Shown here: positions 9,553 through 18,886 of the stretch, piece by piece
Layout of the letters: every line of letters begins with the position of its first letter
How positions within the stretch are numbered: the stretch's first letter is position 1
NCBI GenBank assembly: GCA_030428835.1
Contig: JAUIEP010000001.1
Span: 62,001-126,000 of the forward strand
DNA length: 64,000 nt
Source: Gammaproteobacteria bacterium
GTDB taxonomy: Bacteria; Pseudomonadota; Gammaproteobacteria; Pseudomonadales; Halieaceae
Direction of reading: 5' to 3'
Made by a program: the position numbers and the translations under genes
Notes under the pieces: model-generated
Seen by the model: the letters and a program-made list of their open reading frames with translations, nothing else
Databases searched by the model: none
Told to the model about the DNA's origin: nothing

Positions 9553-10731
9553 ATGGATACACGACTGAGCGACGAAGACCTGGCTTTCCGCGACGAGGTC
9601 CGAGCCTTTTTCGCGGAGGCCTTCGACGAGGACATTGCCGCAAAGGTGAGCAATACGGCCACCATGAAAGAGGGCATGATCGAGTGGCAACACCGCCTCA
9701 ACGCAAAGGGCTGGATGGCCCCCAACTGGCCTGTTGAACACGGCGGGACGGGGTGGAGCGTCACCCAGTCCTTCATCTTCCAGTCCGAGCGCGCGATGTC
9801 GGGTGCGCCGGATGTCATTCCCTTCGGTGTCGTGATGGTCGCGCCCGTCATCTACACCTACGGCACGCAGGAGCAGAAGGAGCGTTTCCTGCCGCGCATC
9901 CTGAACAGCGAGGACTGGTGGTGCCAGGGTTATTCCGAGCCGGGCGCCGGCTCCGACCTCGCGTCGCTAAAGACGAAGGCGGAGCTCGACGGCGATCACT
10001 ACGTCATCAACGGCAGCAAGATCTGGACGACCTACGCCCAGTACGCCGACTGGATCTTCTGCCTCGTGCGCACCGACAACTCCGGCAAGAAACAGGAGGG
10101 CATCACGTTCCTGCTCATCGACATGAAGTCGCCGGGTATCACCGTGCGTCCGATCGAGACCATCGACGGCTTCCATCACCTGAACGAGGTGTTTTTCGAT
10201 AACGTGCGCGTGCCCGTCGAAAACCGTATCGGTGAAGAGGGCAAGGGCTGGACCTATGCGAAGTCGCTGCTGGTGCACGAGCGCCTGTCCATTGCCGAGG
10301 TCGCAGACTCCAAGCGCGCGCTGGCGGAGCTGCGCGAGTTTGCCCGCCGTGAGGTGAACGGGGGCGCGAGCCTGCTCGACGACCCGCATTTCGCGCAGCG
10401 TCTTGGCGATGTCGAGATCGACCTGATGGCGCTCGAGTACACCGAGTTGCGGACTCTCGCCGACGTTGCGGAGGGCAAGCACCCCGGGCCGGAGTCGTCG
10501 CTGCTCAAGCTGCAGGGCACGGAAATCCAGCAGGCGTTACAGGAACTGCGGATGGATGTTGCCGGCTACTACAGCCAGGCGCTGCAGGGAGACCTGTCCG
10601 ACGATGACTACGGGCATGATTTCGCCAGCATCGCACAGAAGCTCTACTTCCGCGGGCGTGCCTCGTCGATTTACGGGGGCTCCAACGAAGTCCAGAAAAA
10701 CATCACGTCCAAGTTCGTTTTGGGCCTGTAG
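9553..10731 (+). CDS. Acyl-CoA dehydrogenase
   Basis: MDTRLSDEDLAFRDEVRAFFAEAF...GYSEPGAGSDLASLKTKAELDGDHYVINGSKIWTTYAQYADWIF...IYGGSNEVQKNITSKFVLGL. Confidence 0.93.
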   Translation: MDTRLSDEDLAFRDEVRAFFAEAFDEDIAAKVSNTATMKEGMIEWQHRLNAKGWMAPNWPVEHGGTGWSVTQSFIFQSERAMSGAPDVIPFGVVMVAPVIYTYGTQEQKERFLPRILNSEDWWCQGYSEPGAGSDLASLKTKAELDGDHYVINGSKIWTTYAQYADWIFCLVRTDNSGKKQEGITFLLIDMKSPGITVRPIETIDGFHHLNEVFFDNVRVPVENRIGEEGKGWTYAKSLLVHERLSIAEVADSKRALAELREFARREVNGGASLLDDPHFAQRLGDVEIDLMALEYTELRTLADVAEGKHPGPESSLLKLQGTEIQQALQELRMDVAGYYSQALQGDLSDDDYGHDFASIAQKLYFRGRASSIYGGSNEVQKNITSKFVLGL

Positions 10732-10741
10732 GAGGTAAGCC

Positions 10742-11911
10742 ATGAACTTTAACCTGAGTGAAGAACAGGCCCTGATTCGCGACAGCATCGCGCGCTTCGT
10801 GCAGGACAACTACGCGTTCGACAAGCGCAACGCGTACGTCGCCATGGAGCACGGTTTCAGCCCGGACAACTGGCAGCAGATGGCCGAACTCGGCTGGCTC
10901 TCCATTCCGTTTGCCGAGGAGTACGGTGGTTTTGGCGGCGGCCCCGTGGACGCCATGGTCATCATGCAGGAATTCGGCAAGGGCCTCGTGGCGGAGCCCT
11001 ACCTGCCTACCGTACTGCTGTTTGGCGCTCTCCTGCAAAAAGGTGCAGAGGCGGAAATCGCGGGCGAACTTATCCCGCGGGTCATCGCCGGGGAGCTGCA
11101 GGGAGCCGTTGCGTATGTCGAGCGGCAGAGCCGCTACGCCCTCAACGATGTGGCGACCCGTGCCACCCGCGACGGTGACGGCTGGAGCATCAGCGGCGAG
11201 AAGACCGTGGTGCTGAACGGCGGCGTGGCACACAAGCTGGTGGTCGCGGCGCGCACCGCGGGCGAGCAGGCCGACGAGTCAGGCATCTCGCTGTTCCTGG
11301 TGGACGCGCAGGCGCCGGGTCTCTCCCGCAGCGTGTACCGCATGACCGACGGCATGGAGACCGCCAACATCCGCTTCGACGGCGTGGCCGCGCAGGCGCT
11401 TATCGGCGGTGAGGGCGCTGGCCTTTCGTTGCTGCAGGAGGTCATCGACCAGGCCATCCTGGCGGTCTCCGCGAACGCCCTGGGCGCGATGGAGTTCCTC
11501 AATGCCACCACGGTCGAATACTGCAAGACCCGCGAGCAGTTCGGCGTGGCGATCGGCAGTTTCCAGGCGCTGCAGCACCGCATGGTGGATACCTTCGCGG
11601 CCTGCGAGAACACCCGTTCGCTGTTGTATCGCGCCGTGTGTGCCTTCGACGCGGGGGACGAGGACGCGCAGCGCAGCCTGCACGCCCTCAAGGTCATGGT
11701 CGGCAAGGCCGGCCGGCACATCGGCGGCGAAGCCATCCAGCTACACGGCGGCATGGGCATGACCAACGAGTTGCCGGTGGGCTACTACGTAAAGCGCCTC
11801 ATGCTGATCAATACCCTGTTCGGCGATGCGGACTACCATCGCGCGCGGTTCCAGGCACTGGTCAATACGAAGCCGCAGACGGTCGCCAGCGCGAAATCCG
11901 CCGCGGCCTGA
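10742..11911 (+). CDS. Acyl-CoA dehydrogenase (second, alpha2beta2-like partner)
   Basis: MNFNLSEEQALIRDSIARFVQDNY...YCKTREQFGVAIGSFQALQHRMVD...IQLHGGMGMTNELPVGYYVKRL; 10 bp after the previous CDS. Confidence 0.92.
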   Translation: MNFNLSEEQALIRDSIARFVQDNYAFDKRNAYVAMEHGFSPDNWQQMAELGWLSIPFAEEYGGFGGGPVDAMVIMQEFGKGLVAEPYLPTVLLFGALLQKGAEAEIAGELIPRVIAGELQGAVAYVERQSRYALNDVATRATRDGDGWSISGEKTVVLNGGVAHKLVVAARTAGEQADESGISLFLVDAQAPGLSRSVYRMTDGMETANIRFDGVAAQALIGGEGAGLSLLQEVIDQAILAVSANALGAMEFLNATTVEYCKTREQFGVAIGSFQALQHRMVDTFAACENTRSLLYRAVCAFDAGDEDAQRSLHALKVMVGKAGRHIGGEAIQLHGGMGMTNELPVGYYVKRLMLINTLFGDADYHRARFQALVNTKPQTVASAKSAAA

Positions 11912-11936
11912 CCGGCCACCGGCTAACCGGACAAGC

Positions 11937-11966
11937 GGCGCACCCCGCAAGGGGTGCGCCTTTTTT
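11937..11966 (+). terminator. Rho-independent terminator of the acyl-CoA dehydrogenase operon
   Basis: GGCGCACCCC-GCAA-GGGGTGCGCC followed by TTTTTT. Confidence 0.9.
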
Positions 11967-11977
11967 ATGACCGGACC

Positions 11978-12330
11978 TGTGGGGGTCGAATTCATTCGAC
12001 CTGGCGCCGCTCCCCAACTCTGGAGGGTCGAATACATTCGACCTGTCGCCGCTCCCCAATTCTGTGGGGTCGAATTCATTCGACCTGGCGCCGCTCCCCA
12101 ACTCTGTAGGGTCGAATTCGTTCGACCTGGCGCCACTCCTCAATTCTGTGGGGTCGAATTCATTCGACCTGGCGCCGCTCGCCAATTCTGTGGCGTCGAA
12201 TTCATTCGACCTGGCGCCACTACCCCAACTCTGTAGGGTCGAATTTATTCGACCTGGCCGGACAGCTCTCGATAGCCACATCGCCTTGCATTGAGAGCGT
12301 TGTTCTACGTCGAATGAATTCGACCCTACG
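11978..12330. repeat. Tandem array of palindromic repeats: 7 units of ~42 bp plus one inverted unit
   Basis: GTCGAATTCATTCGAC-type palindromes start at 11985, 12027, 12069, 12111, 12153, 12195 and 12238 (42,42,42,42,42,43 bp spacing); inverted copy GTCGAATGAATTCGAC at 12309-12324. Confidence 0.95.
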
Positions 12331-12380
12331 AGCTACCGGGCCGTAATCAGGGTGCTTTCTCTGACAGCGGAGGTCCTGCG

Positions 12381-13010
12381 CTAACTCTCATCCTTGATGG
12401 AGTGCAGCCAGTAGTGGTAGGTTTGCTGCGCCTGGTAACCGAGCGCGAGGATAACCACCGCGAGCGCGAACAACGCCAATCCGTTGCTTGACCAGAAGCA
12501 CAGGATGATCCCGTCTACCACCAGGACAATCACCGTCGCAATCGATTCCTTGAAGTCGCGCCAGGTGCCTAGTTCCACCTGGCTGAAAAAGTACGCGTTG
12601 GCGGGCTCCCTGCGCGCACGGACCAGTGACCTGCGCGCGGTCATCACCATGAGGGCGAAGATACCTCCCATCAGCAGCAACCAGATGCCGATGTAGTCGG
12701 GCTGCATGGTCTCGATCATGCCGAACTCGAGCAGGCCGACGAAGAAGGGCGTCAGGGCGTCCTCCAGGGACGGCAGCCACGTGAAGCGCAGCACGATGCT
12801 CACATAGAACACCCAGACCTGCAGGATGCCCCAGAGCACAACGACGACCTGTAACCCGCCGAGCAGGGCAGGCCAGCCACCGTCCAGCAGGAAGTCGCTG
12901 GCGATCAGTTGCGCCCAGTAGAATTCGAGTGCGAGGGCCTGGATCATGCTGAGCAGCGTCAGCATTACCGCGGGTAGTAATTCTTTCGCCCGATCTGCCT
13001 GTTTGCTCAT
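12381..13010 (-). CDS. Integral membrane protein of unknown function
   Basis: 209 aa, several transmembrane-like segments (MLTLLSMIQALALEFYWAQLI..., VVVLWGILQVWVFYVSIVL). Confidence 0.7.
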   Translation of the reverse strand: MSKQADRAKELLPAVMLTLLSMIQALALEFYWAQLIASDFLLDGGWPALLGGLQVVVVLWGILQVWVFYVSIVLRFTWLPSLEDALTPFFVGLLEFGMIETMQPDYIGIWLLLMGGIFALMVMTARRSLVRARREPANAYFFSQVELGTWRDFKESIATVIVLVVDGIILCFWSSNGLALFALAVVILALGYQAQQTYHYWLHSIKDES

Positions 13011-13076
13011 GCTGCTGCCTGTTCCGGGTTGCAGCGCGCATGATTGCAGGCTCGGGCCGGCGGGGCAATGCCGCGC

Positions 13077-14165
13077 TCAGACCATCGTGGCATTGCCGCG
13101 AAAGGGGGGATCGAGGCCGACGTTGACGTCGGTCTCAGGCAGGTCCGAGCGCCAGAGGGGTTCCCAGCAACCGTGCCGCTCGAGCAGGGCGCGGGCGTCC
13201 TCTTTCGCGGGCTCGGGCAGCGCCTCGAATTCCTCGCGCAGGCGGGCGAGGCACCACACGCGGTACGGTGAAATCCGGGCGCCGGGGTAGGTGACGCCTC
13301 CCGCGGTGAGATCGGCGCGCTGCCTGCCGGCGCGCACCGCCTCGGCGAGTTCGCAGAGGTAGGGCAGGTAGGTCGCCCCGATGTCCCTGAGCAGGGGGCC
13401 CCAGTCGTCGGGAATGCCGCTGACCCAGTCGCCGCGGGTACCCTGCGGCCCGGCGGCCCAGGTGCGTGCCACCCATTCCCAGACGCGGGGTGCGGTCGTG
13501 CGCATGATCTCGGCCGGGACGGGGTCCTGGGAGAAGTGACGGAACATCGGCCCCATGAACGCCACGTCCGCCAGGCTGGGACTGTTGCCCAACAGGTACG
13601 GCCGCTCCTCCAGCATGGCGGACAGCCACGCAAGGTTGTCGTGATACGCCTGTTCAACCTGTTTGCAGTTGGCTTTGGTCACGCCGTCGCCGGTGACAAA
13701 GCCGCCGAGCTGGCGCCGCCGTATCATTGCGCGCTTGAGCGGGGCGGGCAGCGGCATCTCCGCCATCAGCTCGGCCGCCAGGTGCCAGCCCAGCGCGGCG
13801 CGCCCCTCCGGGTACCACCAGCGGTAGTGCATGGCGGGGCGCCACAGCCACTCATCGGCGTAGTCCTCCATCAGCAGCGAGAAAAAGCGCTGCAGGGGAT
13901 CCGCGGGAATCACGGGCGGCGCGGGTTGTTGCGCTTCGAGCCAGGCAATCAGCGGCGTGGTGTCGGTCACCCAGCGCCCGTCCGCGAGCGTGCAGGCCGG
14001 CATCTGTTGTACGCCCGTCTCCTTGCGTATGCGGTTCCACACCCGCGGCGACACCATCGGCTCGAAGGTATAGTCCATGCCCTTGAGGCGCAGATACATT
14101 TCCAGCTTGCCGGTAAAGTACGACACATCGGAGCCGTACACGACCATGGGGAAGATTGCGCTCAT
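13077..14165 (-). CDS. Glutathione S-transferase family protein (long, ~360 aa)
   Basis: FPMVVYGSDVSYFTGKLEMYLRLKGMDYTFEPM...QMPACTLADGRWVTDTTPLIAWLEAQ; thioredoxin-fold N-terminus and GST-like C-terminus. Confidence 0.78.
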   Translation of the reverse strand: MSAIFPMVVYGSDVSYFTGKLEMYLRLKGMDYTFEPMVSPRVWNRIRKETGVQQMPACTLADGRWVTDTTPLIAWLEAQQPAPPVIPADPLQRFFSLLMEDYADEWLWRPAMHYRWWYPEGRAALGWHLAAELMAEMPLPAPLKRAMIRRRQLGGFVTGDGVTKANCKQVEQAYHDNLAWLSAMLEERPYLLGNSPSLADVAFMGPMFRHFSQDPVPAEIMRTTAPRVWEWVARTWAAGPQGTRGDWVSGIPDDWGPLLRDIGATYLPYLCELAEAVRAGRQRADLTAGGVTYPGARISPYRVWCLARLREEFEALPEPAKEDARALLERHGCWEPLWRSDLPETDVNVGLDPPFRGNATMV

Positions 14166-14201
14166 CGCCGGCTCCCGGGTGCGTTCGCGGTCGTTGCGAC
14201 C

Positions 14202-14978
14202 CTAGTCCACCCCGGTAATGCGCCGGAGCATCTTGTTCATGCCGCCGATCCAGCGGTCGTAGTCGCCGGCCTTGCGCGCCATGTAGGTTTTGACTTCCTC
14301 GTGGGTGAGGATGAGGAACGCGTCGCGCGCCAGGTGCTCTACCACGATATCGGCCAGCACATCGGGTTCCATCATCCCGTCGGTGGAGGCCGCTTGTGTT
14401 GCGTTGGTGTTGTTGTCCGTCATCGCGGTGCGCACGGCCTGCGGGCACAGCACAGACACGTTGATGCCCTGGTGTCGGTAGGTCATCGCTATCCACTCCG
14501 CGAATCCCACGGCGGCGTGCTTCGTGGTGCCATAGGCCGCGCCGCCGAGCTGGTTCAGGAGTCCCGCGGCGGACGCAGTATTCATGAGGTGGCCGCCGCC
14601 ACGCGCAATCATGCGCGGAATCATGTGGCGCGCGGCGTACACGTGGGACATCACGTTTACGTCCCAGCAGAATTGCCACTCGTCATTCGGTGACTGCTCG
14701 CTTTCACCCGCGCCGACGCCGGCGTTGCTGCAGAACAGGTCGATGGGGCCGACCTGTGACTCCGTGTCCTCGATAACGCGCAGTACGTCCTCCTCTTTCG
14801 CCACGTCAGCGGTCATGGGGATGCAGCCCAGTTCATCGGCCGTTTGCTGCGCGGTTGCGGCATTGAGGTCTACACCGACGATGGCCTTCGTGCCCTCCGC
14901 ATTGAAGCGCCTGACCAGCGCCTTGCCGATGCCGCTCCCCGCACCGGTAATTACGACGATCTTGTCCTGCAACTGCAT
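14202..14978 (-). CDS. Short-chain dehydrogenase/reductase
   Basis: DKIVVITGAGSGIGKALVRRFNAEG...CSNAGVGAGE...YGTTKHAAVGF. Confidence 0.92.
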   Translation of the reverse strand: MQLQDKIVVITGAGSGIGKALVRRFNAEGTKAIVGVDLNAATAQQTADELGCIPMTADVAKEEDVLRVIEDTESQVGPIDLFCSNAGVGAGESEQSPNDEWQFCWDVNVMSHVYAARHMIPRMIARGGGHLMNTASAAGLLNQLGGAAYGTTKHAAVGFAEWIAMTYRHQGINVSVLCPQAVRTAMTDNNTNATQAASTDGMMEPDVLADIVVEHLARDAFLILTHEEVKTYMARKAGDYDRWIGGMNKMLRRITGVD

Positions 14979-15007
14979 TGAGGGAATTCTCCGGGGCTCC
15001 GATTTGT

Positions 15008-15024
15008 TGACATAATAACTGCCA
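15008..15024. promoter_or_regulatory. Inverted-repeat operator TGACA-TAATAAC-TGCCA in the divergent SDR/DUF1330 promoter region
   Basis: Shared motif; overlaps a TTGACA (15007-15012) with 18 bp to TATAAA (15031-15036), consistent with repressor occlusion. Confidence 0.65.
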
Positions 15025-15067
15025 TTACCTATAAAGTCATGATCAAAATGCGCCGGAGAGTTGCATC

Positions 15068-15487
15068 GTGGAAGTGAAAAACGCGCTCGAACCCAACGAG
15101 CAACAGGTGGCCGGATTCAGCGATCCCGATGACAGTAAAGCCATCTACATGGTCAACCTGCTGAAGTACCGCGACAGGGCTGAATACCCCGATGGGCGCG
15201 ACAGCGAGCTGAGCGGCCGGGACGCCTACGCGCGCTACGCCGCGGCGGTCGGGGATTGCCTGGCGGCGGTCGGCGGGAGTTTCGTTTTCGCCGGCACCGT
15301 GCGCCGCCTGCTGCTGGGAGAAGTCGAAGAGTTGTGGGACGACGTCGCGATCGCAATGTACCCGAGTCGCGCCGCGATGCTGGAGATGATCATGAGTCCC
15401 ACCTACCAGGCCATCGCGGAGCACCGCGCTGCCGGGCTGGAGGGGCAGCTCAATATCGAGACCGTGGACAGCGCACTGGGCGCCTAG
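15068..15487 (+). CDS. DUF1330-like protein
   Basis: YMVNLLKYRDRAEYPDGRDSELSGRDAYARYAAAVGDCLAAVGGSFVFAGTVRRLLLGEVEELWDDVAIAMYPSRAAMLEMIMSPTYQAIAEHRAAGLEGQ. Confidence 0.75.
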   Translation: MEVKNALEPNEQQVAGFSDPDDSKAIYMVNLLKYRDRAEYPDGRDSELSGRDAYARYAAAVGDCLAAVGGSFVFAGTVRRLLLGEVEELWDDVAIAMYPSRAAMLEMIMSPTYQAIAEHRAAGLEGQLNIETVDSALGA

Positions 15488-16119
15488 CCGGCCGGTTTGC
15501 GTGGTATGAACGCCTCCAGCAGGCCGTACAGCGCCAGCAGCAACAGTCCCAACAATCCGCGCGGGTCACCGAGATTGAGCTGCGTTTCCACGGGGTAGGC
15601 GATGGTCTTGGTCAGCGCCGCCACCTTGAATGCGTGGCTGTCCCGCATCTCCGGTCTCGCGACGATTTCCATGAAGGTGCGGCGACTGCGGTAGCGCATC
15701 ATTCCGCCCATGTCCCAGTTGTCCGCGTTGTCGATACCGACGACATCCATGGCGGGGAATACCGCGGTGCCGAGTATCACGGGATGACTGGCGCGGCGGA
15801 GCAGGTTGGGGAACATGTAAGCCATGTAGCGACCCATGAGCTGCTGTGCCGTCTCACCGGGTTGCGCGCCCTCGACGTCGGGCGGGTTATCGTTGTAGTC
15901 CACCGCGTTAAGCATGAAGAACTGCCGGCCGGAATCCTCGCGCATGAATCGCTCAAGCTTCGCGATGAACTCCGGCTGGTGATCCTCGCGAGCCCTGATC
16001 GGGTCGAGGAATGCCGAGATTTCCTCCTCGGACAGTGGGCCCCCGAAGTCCGTGTACCACCCCACAAACAGGGCGTAGAGAAGGGCGATGGGCAGCAGGA
16101 TACCGGGTCTGGGACGCAT
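15484..16119 (-). CDS. Hypothetical membrane-anchored protein
   Basis: MRPRPGILLPIALLYALFVGWYTDFGGPLSEEEISAFLD...; C-terminal hydrophobic stretch. Confidence 0.65.
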   Translation of the reverse strand: MRPRPGILLPIALLYALFVGWYTDFGGPLSEEEISAFLDPIRAREDHQPEFIAKLERFMREDSGRQFFMLNAVDYNDNPPDVEGAQPGETAQQLMGRYMAYMFPNLLRRASHPVILGTAVFPAMDVVGIDNADNWDMGGMMRYRSRRTFMEIVARPEMRDSHAFKVAALTKTIAYPVETQLNLGDPRGLLGLLLLALYGLLEAFIPRKPAG

Positions 16120-16168
16120 GGGTGACTCTCCGTCGGTCTTATTGTTCGTTGCGGTGCTGTGAAGGAGT

Positions 16169-16185
16169 TGGCAAATGATTTGCCA
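16169..16185. promoter_or_regulatory. Inverted-repeat operator TGGCA-AATGATT-TGCCA upstream of 15484-16119
   Basis: Fully symmetric palindrome TGGCAAATgATTTGCCA; shared motif. Confidence 0.68.
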
Positions 16186-16212
16186 TGCCAGGCCCGGCGT
16201 CAACCGCGCGCT

Positions 16213-17106
16213 CTACACGCTGTCGGTGATAGGTATCGTGGCCAGCCAGATGCTGTCGCTGACGGAGTTGCGGCTCCAGATGTCGTGGTAAAAGCGGCTC
16301 GTGACGAGCTGTGCGAAGTAGAGCGGGCTGGGAAAACAGGCGATGAACACGTCGTCGAAACGGGCGACGCCCTCGAGCGCAACCGAGCGCCCGGTATGCA
16401 TGGGGCCGTGCCCGTTCACGGCCATGAGGTCCAGCATGGCGTCGTTGAAACGCTCCTGCGCCGCCTGCTGCGTCGCGTTGCCGCGCTTGATGAGGTTAAC
16501 GGTGACGAGGCCGCTTGAATTTACCTGCTGCGCAGCCTCCAGTCGCCGGACGCGCCGGCGCCACTCGTCGTAGCGCGGTGACGTGGGGTAATCCGGCTGT
16601 ATCGCCAGGTCAGGCCGGCGCCAACGCCCCTTCAGGAGTTGGCCGATGCGCAGCCGCAGCAACCAGAGGGGCACCATCAGGTTCGCCTGCTGGTGGCGCC
16701 GCATGGCGTGCAGGTAGCTGTCGTCGAACAGTTCCATGACCGCCCCGTTCAGTATCCGCGCGCCGCGCTCCTCGTATTCGAAGCGCGAGCGGTACTGGAG
16801 GAGCGCCACGCCGTCGAAGGGCCGGTGACCCAGTTGCTCGGAATCGACTGTAAACGCGGCTTGCCCCGCGTAAATCAGCTTCGCCCGGCGGCGATTGGTG
16901 GTGCGCTGCACCAGCGCGCGCAAACTCTCCGCGGCGCGCGCACCGCCCTTGACCCTGAAGAACACGAGCACATGGAAAGCCTCGGTGGAATGCATGCAGA
17001 ACTGCCTGTCCTGCGCGTGCACGCGGCGCACGTAGAGGAAGCGCAGGTACTGCACGCCCATGATGGCCAGCACCGCGACGACGAGGGCGATTAGCGCGGG
17101 ATGCAT
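16213..17106 (-). CDS. Hypothetical protein with N-terminal transmembrane segment
   Basis: MHPALIALVVAVLAIMGVQYLRFLYVRRVHAQDRQFCMHSTEAFHVLVFFRVKGG... Confidence 0.65.
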   Translation of the reverse strand: MHPALIALVVAVLAIMGVQYLRFLYVRRVHAQDRQFCMHSTEAFHVLVFFRVKGGARAAESLRALVQRTTNRRRAKLIYAGQAAFTVDSEQLGHRPFDGVALLQYRSRFEYEERGARILNGAVMELFDDSYLHAMRRHQQANLMVPLWLLRLRIGQLLKGRWRRPDLAIQPDYPTSPRYDEWRRRVRRLEAAQQVNSSGLVTVNLIKRGNATQQAAQERFNDAMLDLMAVNGHGPMHTGRSVALEGVARFDDVFIACFPSPLYFAQLVTSRFYHDIWSRNSVSDSIWLATIPITDSV

Positions 17107-17194
17107 GATTACCTGAGTCCGTTCAAGGGCCGCGCAAAACGGCACGGCCTTGGGATACTAGTTCATTGGCGGGTCCGCCGCCAACTGGTGCGGC

Positions 17195-17638
17195 CTAGCG
17201 TCGATACATGACAAACGGCGTGAGGCTGGCCACGCGGTCGTACAGGCGCCTGCCCACCGCGTTGAAGTGCTGGGTGTGCCAATACACGCTCGCGGCGCCG
17301 GCCTTGTCCGCCTCCGCGTACACGGCCTCGATCAAGGCGCGGCCGAGGCCGGTGCCGCGCAGTTCGACGTCCACATACAGGTCCTGCAGGTAACAGACCG
17401 GATCGATATGCCAGCAGTGACCATGGTAGAGGTAGTGCACCAGCCCTCGGGGTTCGCCGTCGACCAGGGCGAGCAGGCAGTGGTAGTCGGCCTGCTCGCG
17501 GGAGATCAGGCGGGCGAAAGTGGTGGCGTAGACCGCTTCCGGGACCGTGGACTCGTAGAACGCCAGGTAGAGGGTCCAGAGGCGGCGCCACTCGGCCTCG
17601 TCGGCTTCTGCGAGTGGTCTAATGATCGTCTTGTGCAT
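17195..17638 (-). CDS. GNAT family N-acetyltransferase
   Basis: LQDLYVDVELRGTGLGRALIEAVYAEADKAGAASVYWHTQHFNAVGRRLYDRV. Confidence 0.92.
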   Translation of the reverse strand: MHKTIIRPLAEADEAEWRRLWTLYLAFYESTVPEAVYATTFARLISREQADYHCLLALVDGEPRGLVHYLYHGHCWHIDPVCYLQDLYVDVELRGTGLGRALIEAVYAEADKAGAASVYWHTQHFNAVGRRLYDRVASLTPFVMYRR

Positions 17639-17674
17639 TCAGGGTTTCCGCGGGCGGGGTCGGTGTTAGATCCA

Positions 17675-17732
17675 GGGGTTAAATTTTAATCCCTCCGTCC
17701 CCTTTATTTTCGCTCCGTCCCCTTTATTTTCG
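17675..17732. repeat. Palindrome GGGGTTAAATTTTAATCCC followed by a duplicated TCCGTCCCCTTTATTTTCG motif
   Basis: TCCGTCCCCTTTATTTTCG at 17694-17712 and 17714-17732; related copy at 18687-18722 (GGGATTAAAGTTTAACCCCTCCGTTCCCTTTATTTC). Confidence 0.8.
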
Positions 17733-17740
17733 TGCTACCC

Positions 17741-18396
17741 CTACTGGGTTGTGGTGTTGCTCGCGGCGTGCGGAAAGCCACTGCTATATTGCCGCCTTTG
17801 CACAACAACCAAGGCGAGTCCCAGGACAAACAATGCAAGAGACACAGGCGCAGGGATAATATACGTCCGGAAATTCTGATCAAAGCTCCCTGGTTCCCAG
17901 TCCGGTATTCCGAAACGGGTGTTGAAGAAGAAGCTATCGCCTCCCGCGTAGCCGGCAGAGCCGGTGCCCGCGGGTATATTTCGCCCCACCCAACTGGCGT
18001 TGGGAATGCCAAACAATTCTAAGGCCAGTACGTCACCAGCACTTACAGGAAGAAAATTCTCAGAAAAGTCGAATGTGAAAACATCACCGACCTTATTAAC
18101 AATTGAAGATGTCGCCAGAACAACCGAGCCATTGCTCCCTCCGATCGGAGTTCCATCGGAGGTAGCCAGTATGCGTGCCATGGTGAATTCGCCGGTCTGA
18201 GTATGTTGAACATCAACGCTGCCCAAGAATCCACCGAGGCCCACCGTGAAGGTTTGTGATCTCCCGAATGTCGCTCCATCAGAAATTCTGGCCCATGCAG
18301 AGACGTCCTCCGTCCAGTGCTCTTGGTCAAGTATCAGACTGGCAATTACCGGTTGACAGAATGTGAGCGAGATGAGCAGTGAAAACACACGACGCA
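17741..18396 (-). CDS. Secreted protein with PEP-CTERM-like C-terminal sorting signal
   Basis: Signal peptide MRRVFSLLISLTFCQPVIASL and C-terminal PAPVSLALFVLGLALVVVQRRQ. Confidence 0.65.
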
Positions 18397-18686
18397 TAAT
18401 CTTCACGTAGGACTCTCCACTAGCGAAAGGGCCGGCCCGCCGACTCACTACTCCGATAAGATACCTGGGATTCGCTCCCTTCGTCATTCGTTAGTGTTGC
18501 TACGACCGGTCACGGCAGGATCGAGTGTCCGGTTTGAGGCGTTAGCGGGACTAGTATTAGTCTAGCTCAAAATCGCGTTAACGGTGGCTTTCTGTTACGG
18601 GCGGATCGCATCTCCGCACTCTTCGCGATATGGATGAAGCGATAATCCCGGCCCAGGTCAGGCCGAAGCTTGAAGATTGGGACGAA

Positions 18687-18722
18687 GGGATTAAAGTTTA
18701 ACCCCTCCGTTCCCTTTATTTC
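18687..18722. repeat. Second copy of the GGGATTAAA-N-TTTAACCCC / TCCGTYCCCTTTATTT element
   Basis: Same composite as 17675-17732. Confidence 0.75.
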
Positions 18723-18886
18723 GAAACAGGGGGTGGCGATGTATCCCTGCCTCCCCCGTTTCCTAAGCGGGACTCCATCGGCTGCTTTGTGCCAATAATA
18801 GGCCTTCCGTCCCATCGTCTGAGCTAGTTCTTGCAGCAGGCAGGAAGGCTGCCTCAGCGGCCTCCTCAAGCGTATCGGAATCGTCA

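Noticed and set aside
12064-12294. ORFs built from 14-aa repeats (e.g. MGSNSFDLAPLPNSVGSNSFDLAPL..., GVEFIRPGAAPQLCRVEFIRP...) on both strands
   Set aside because: They follow from a 42-bp (14-codon) DNA repeat that stays open in several frames; no start/RBS context and the conservation is palindromic DNA, not protein.
11978-12330. CRISPR array
   Set aside because: The intervening segments are as conserved as the palindromes, so there are no unique spacers; no cas genes.
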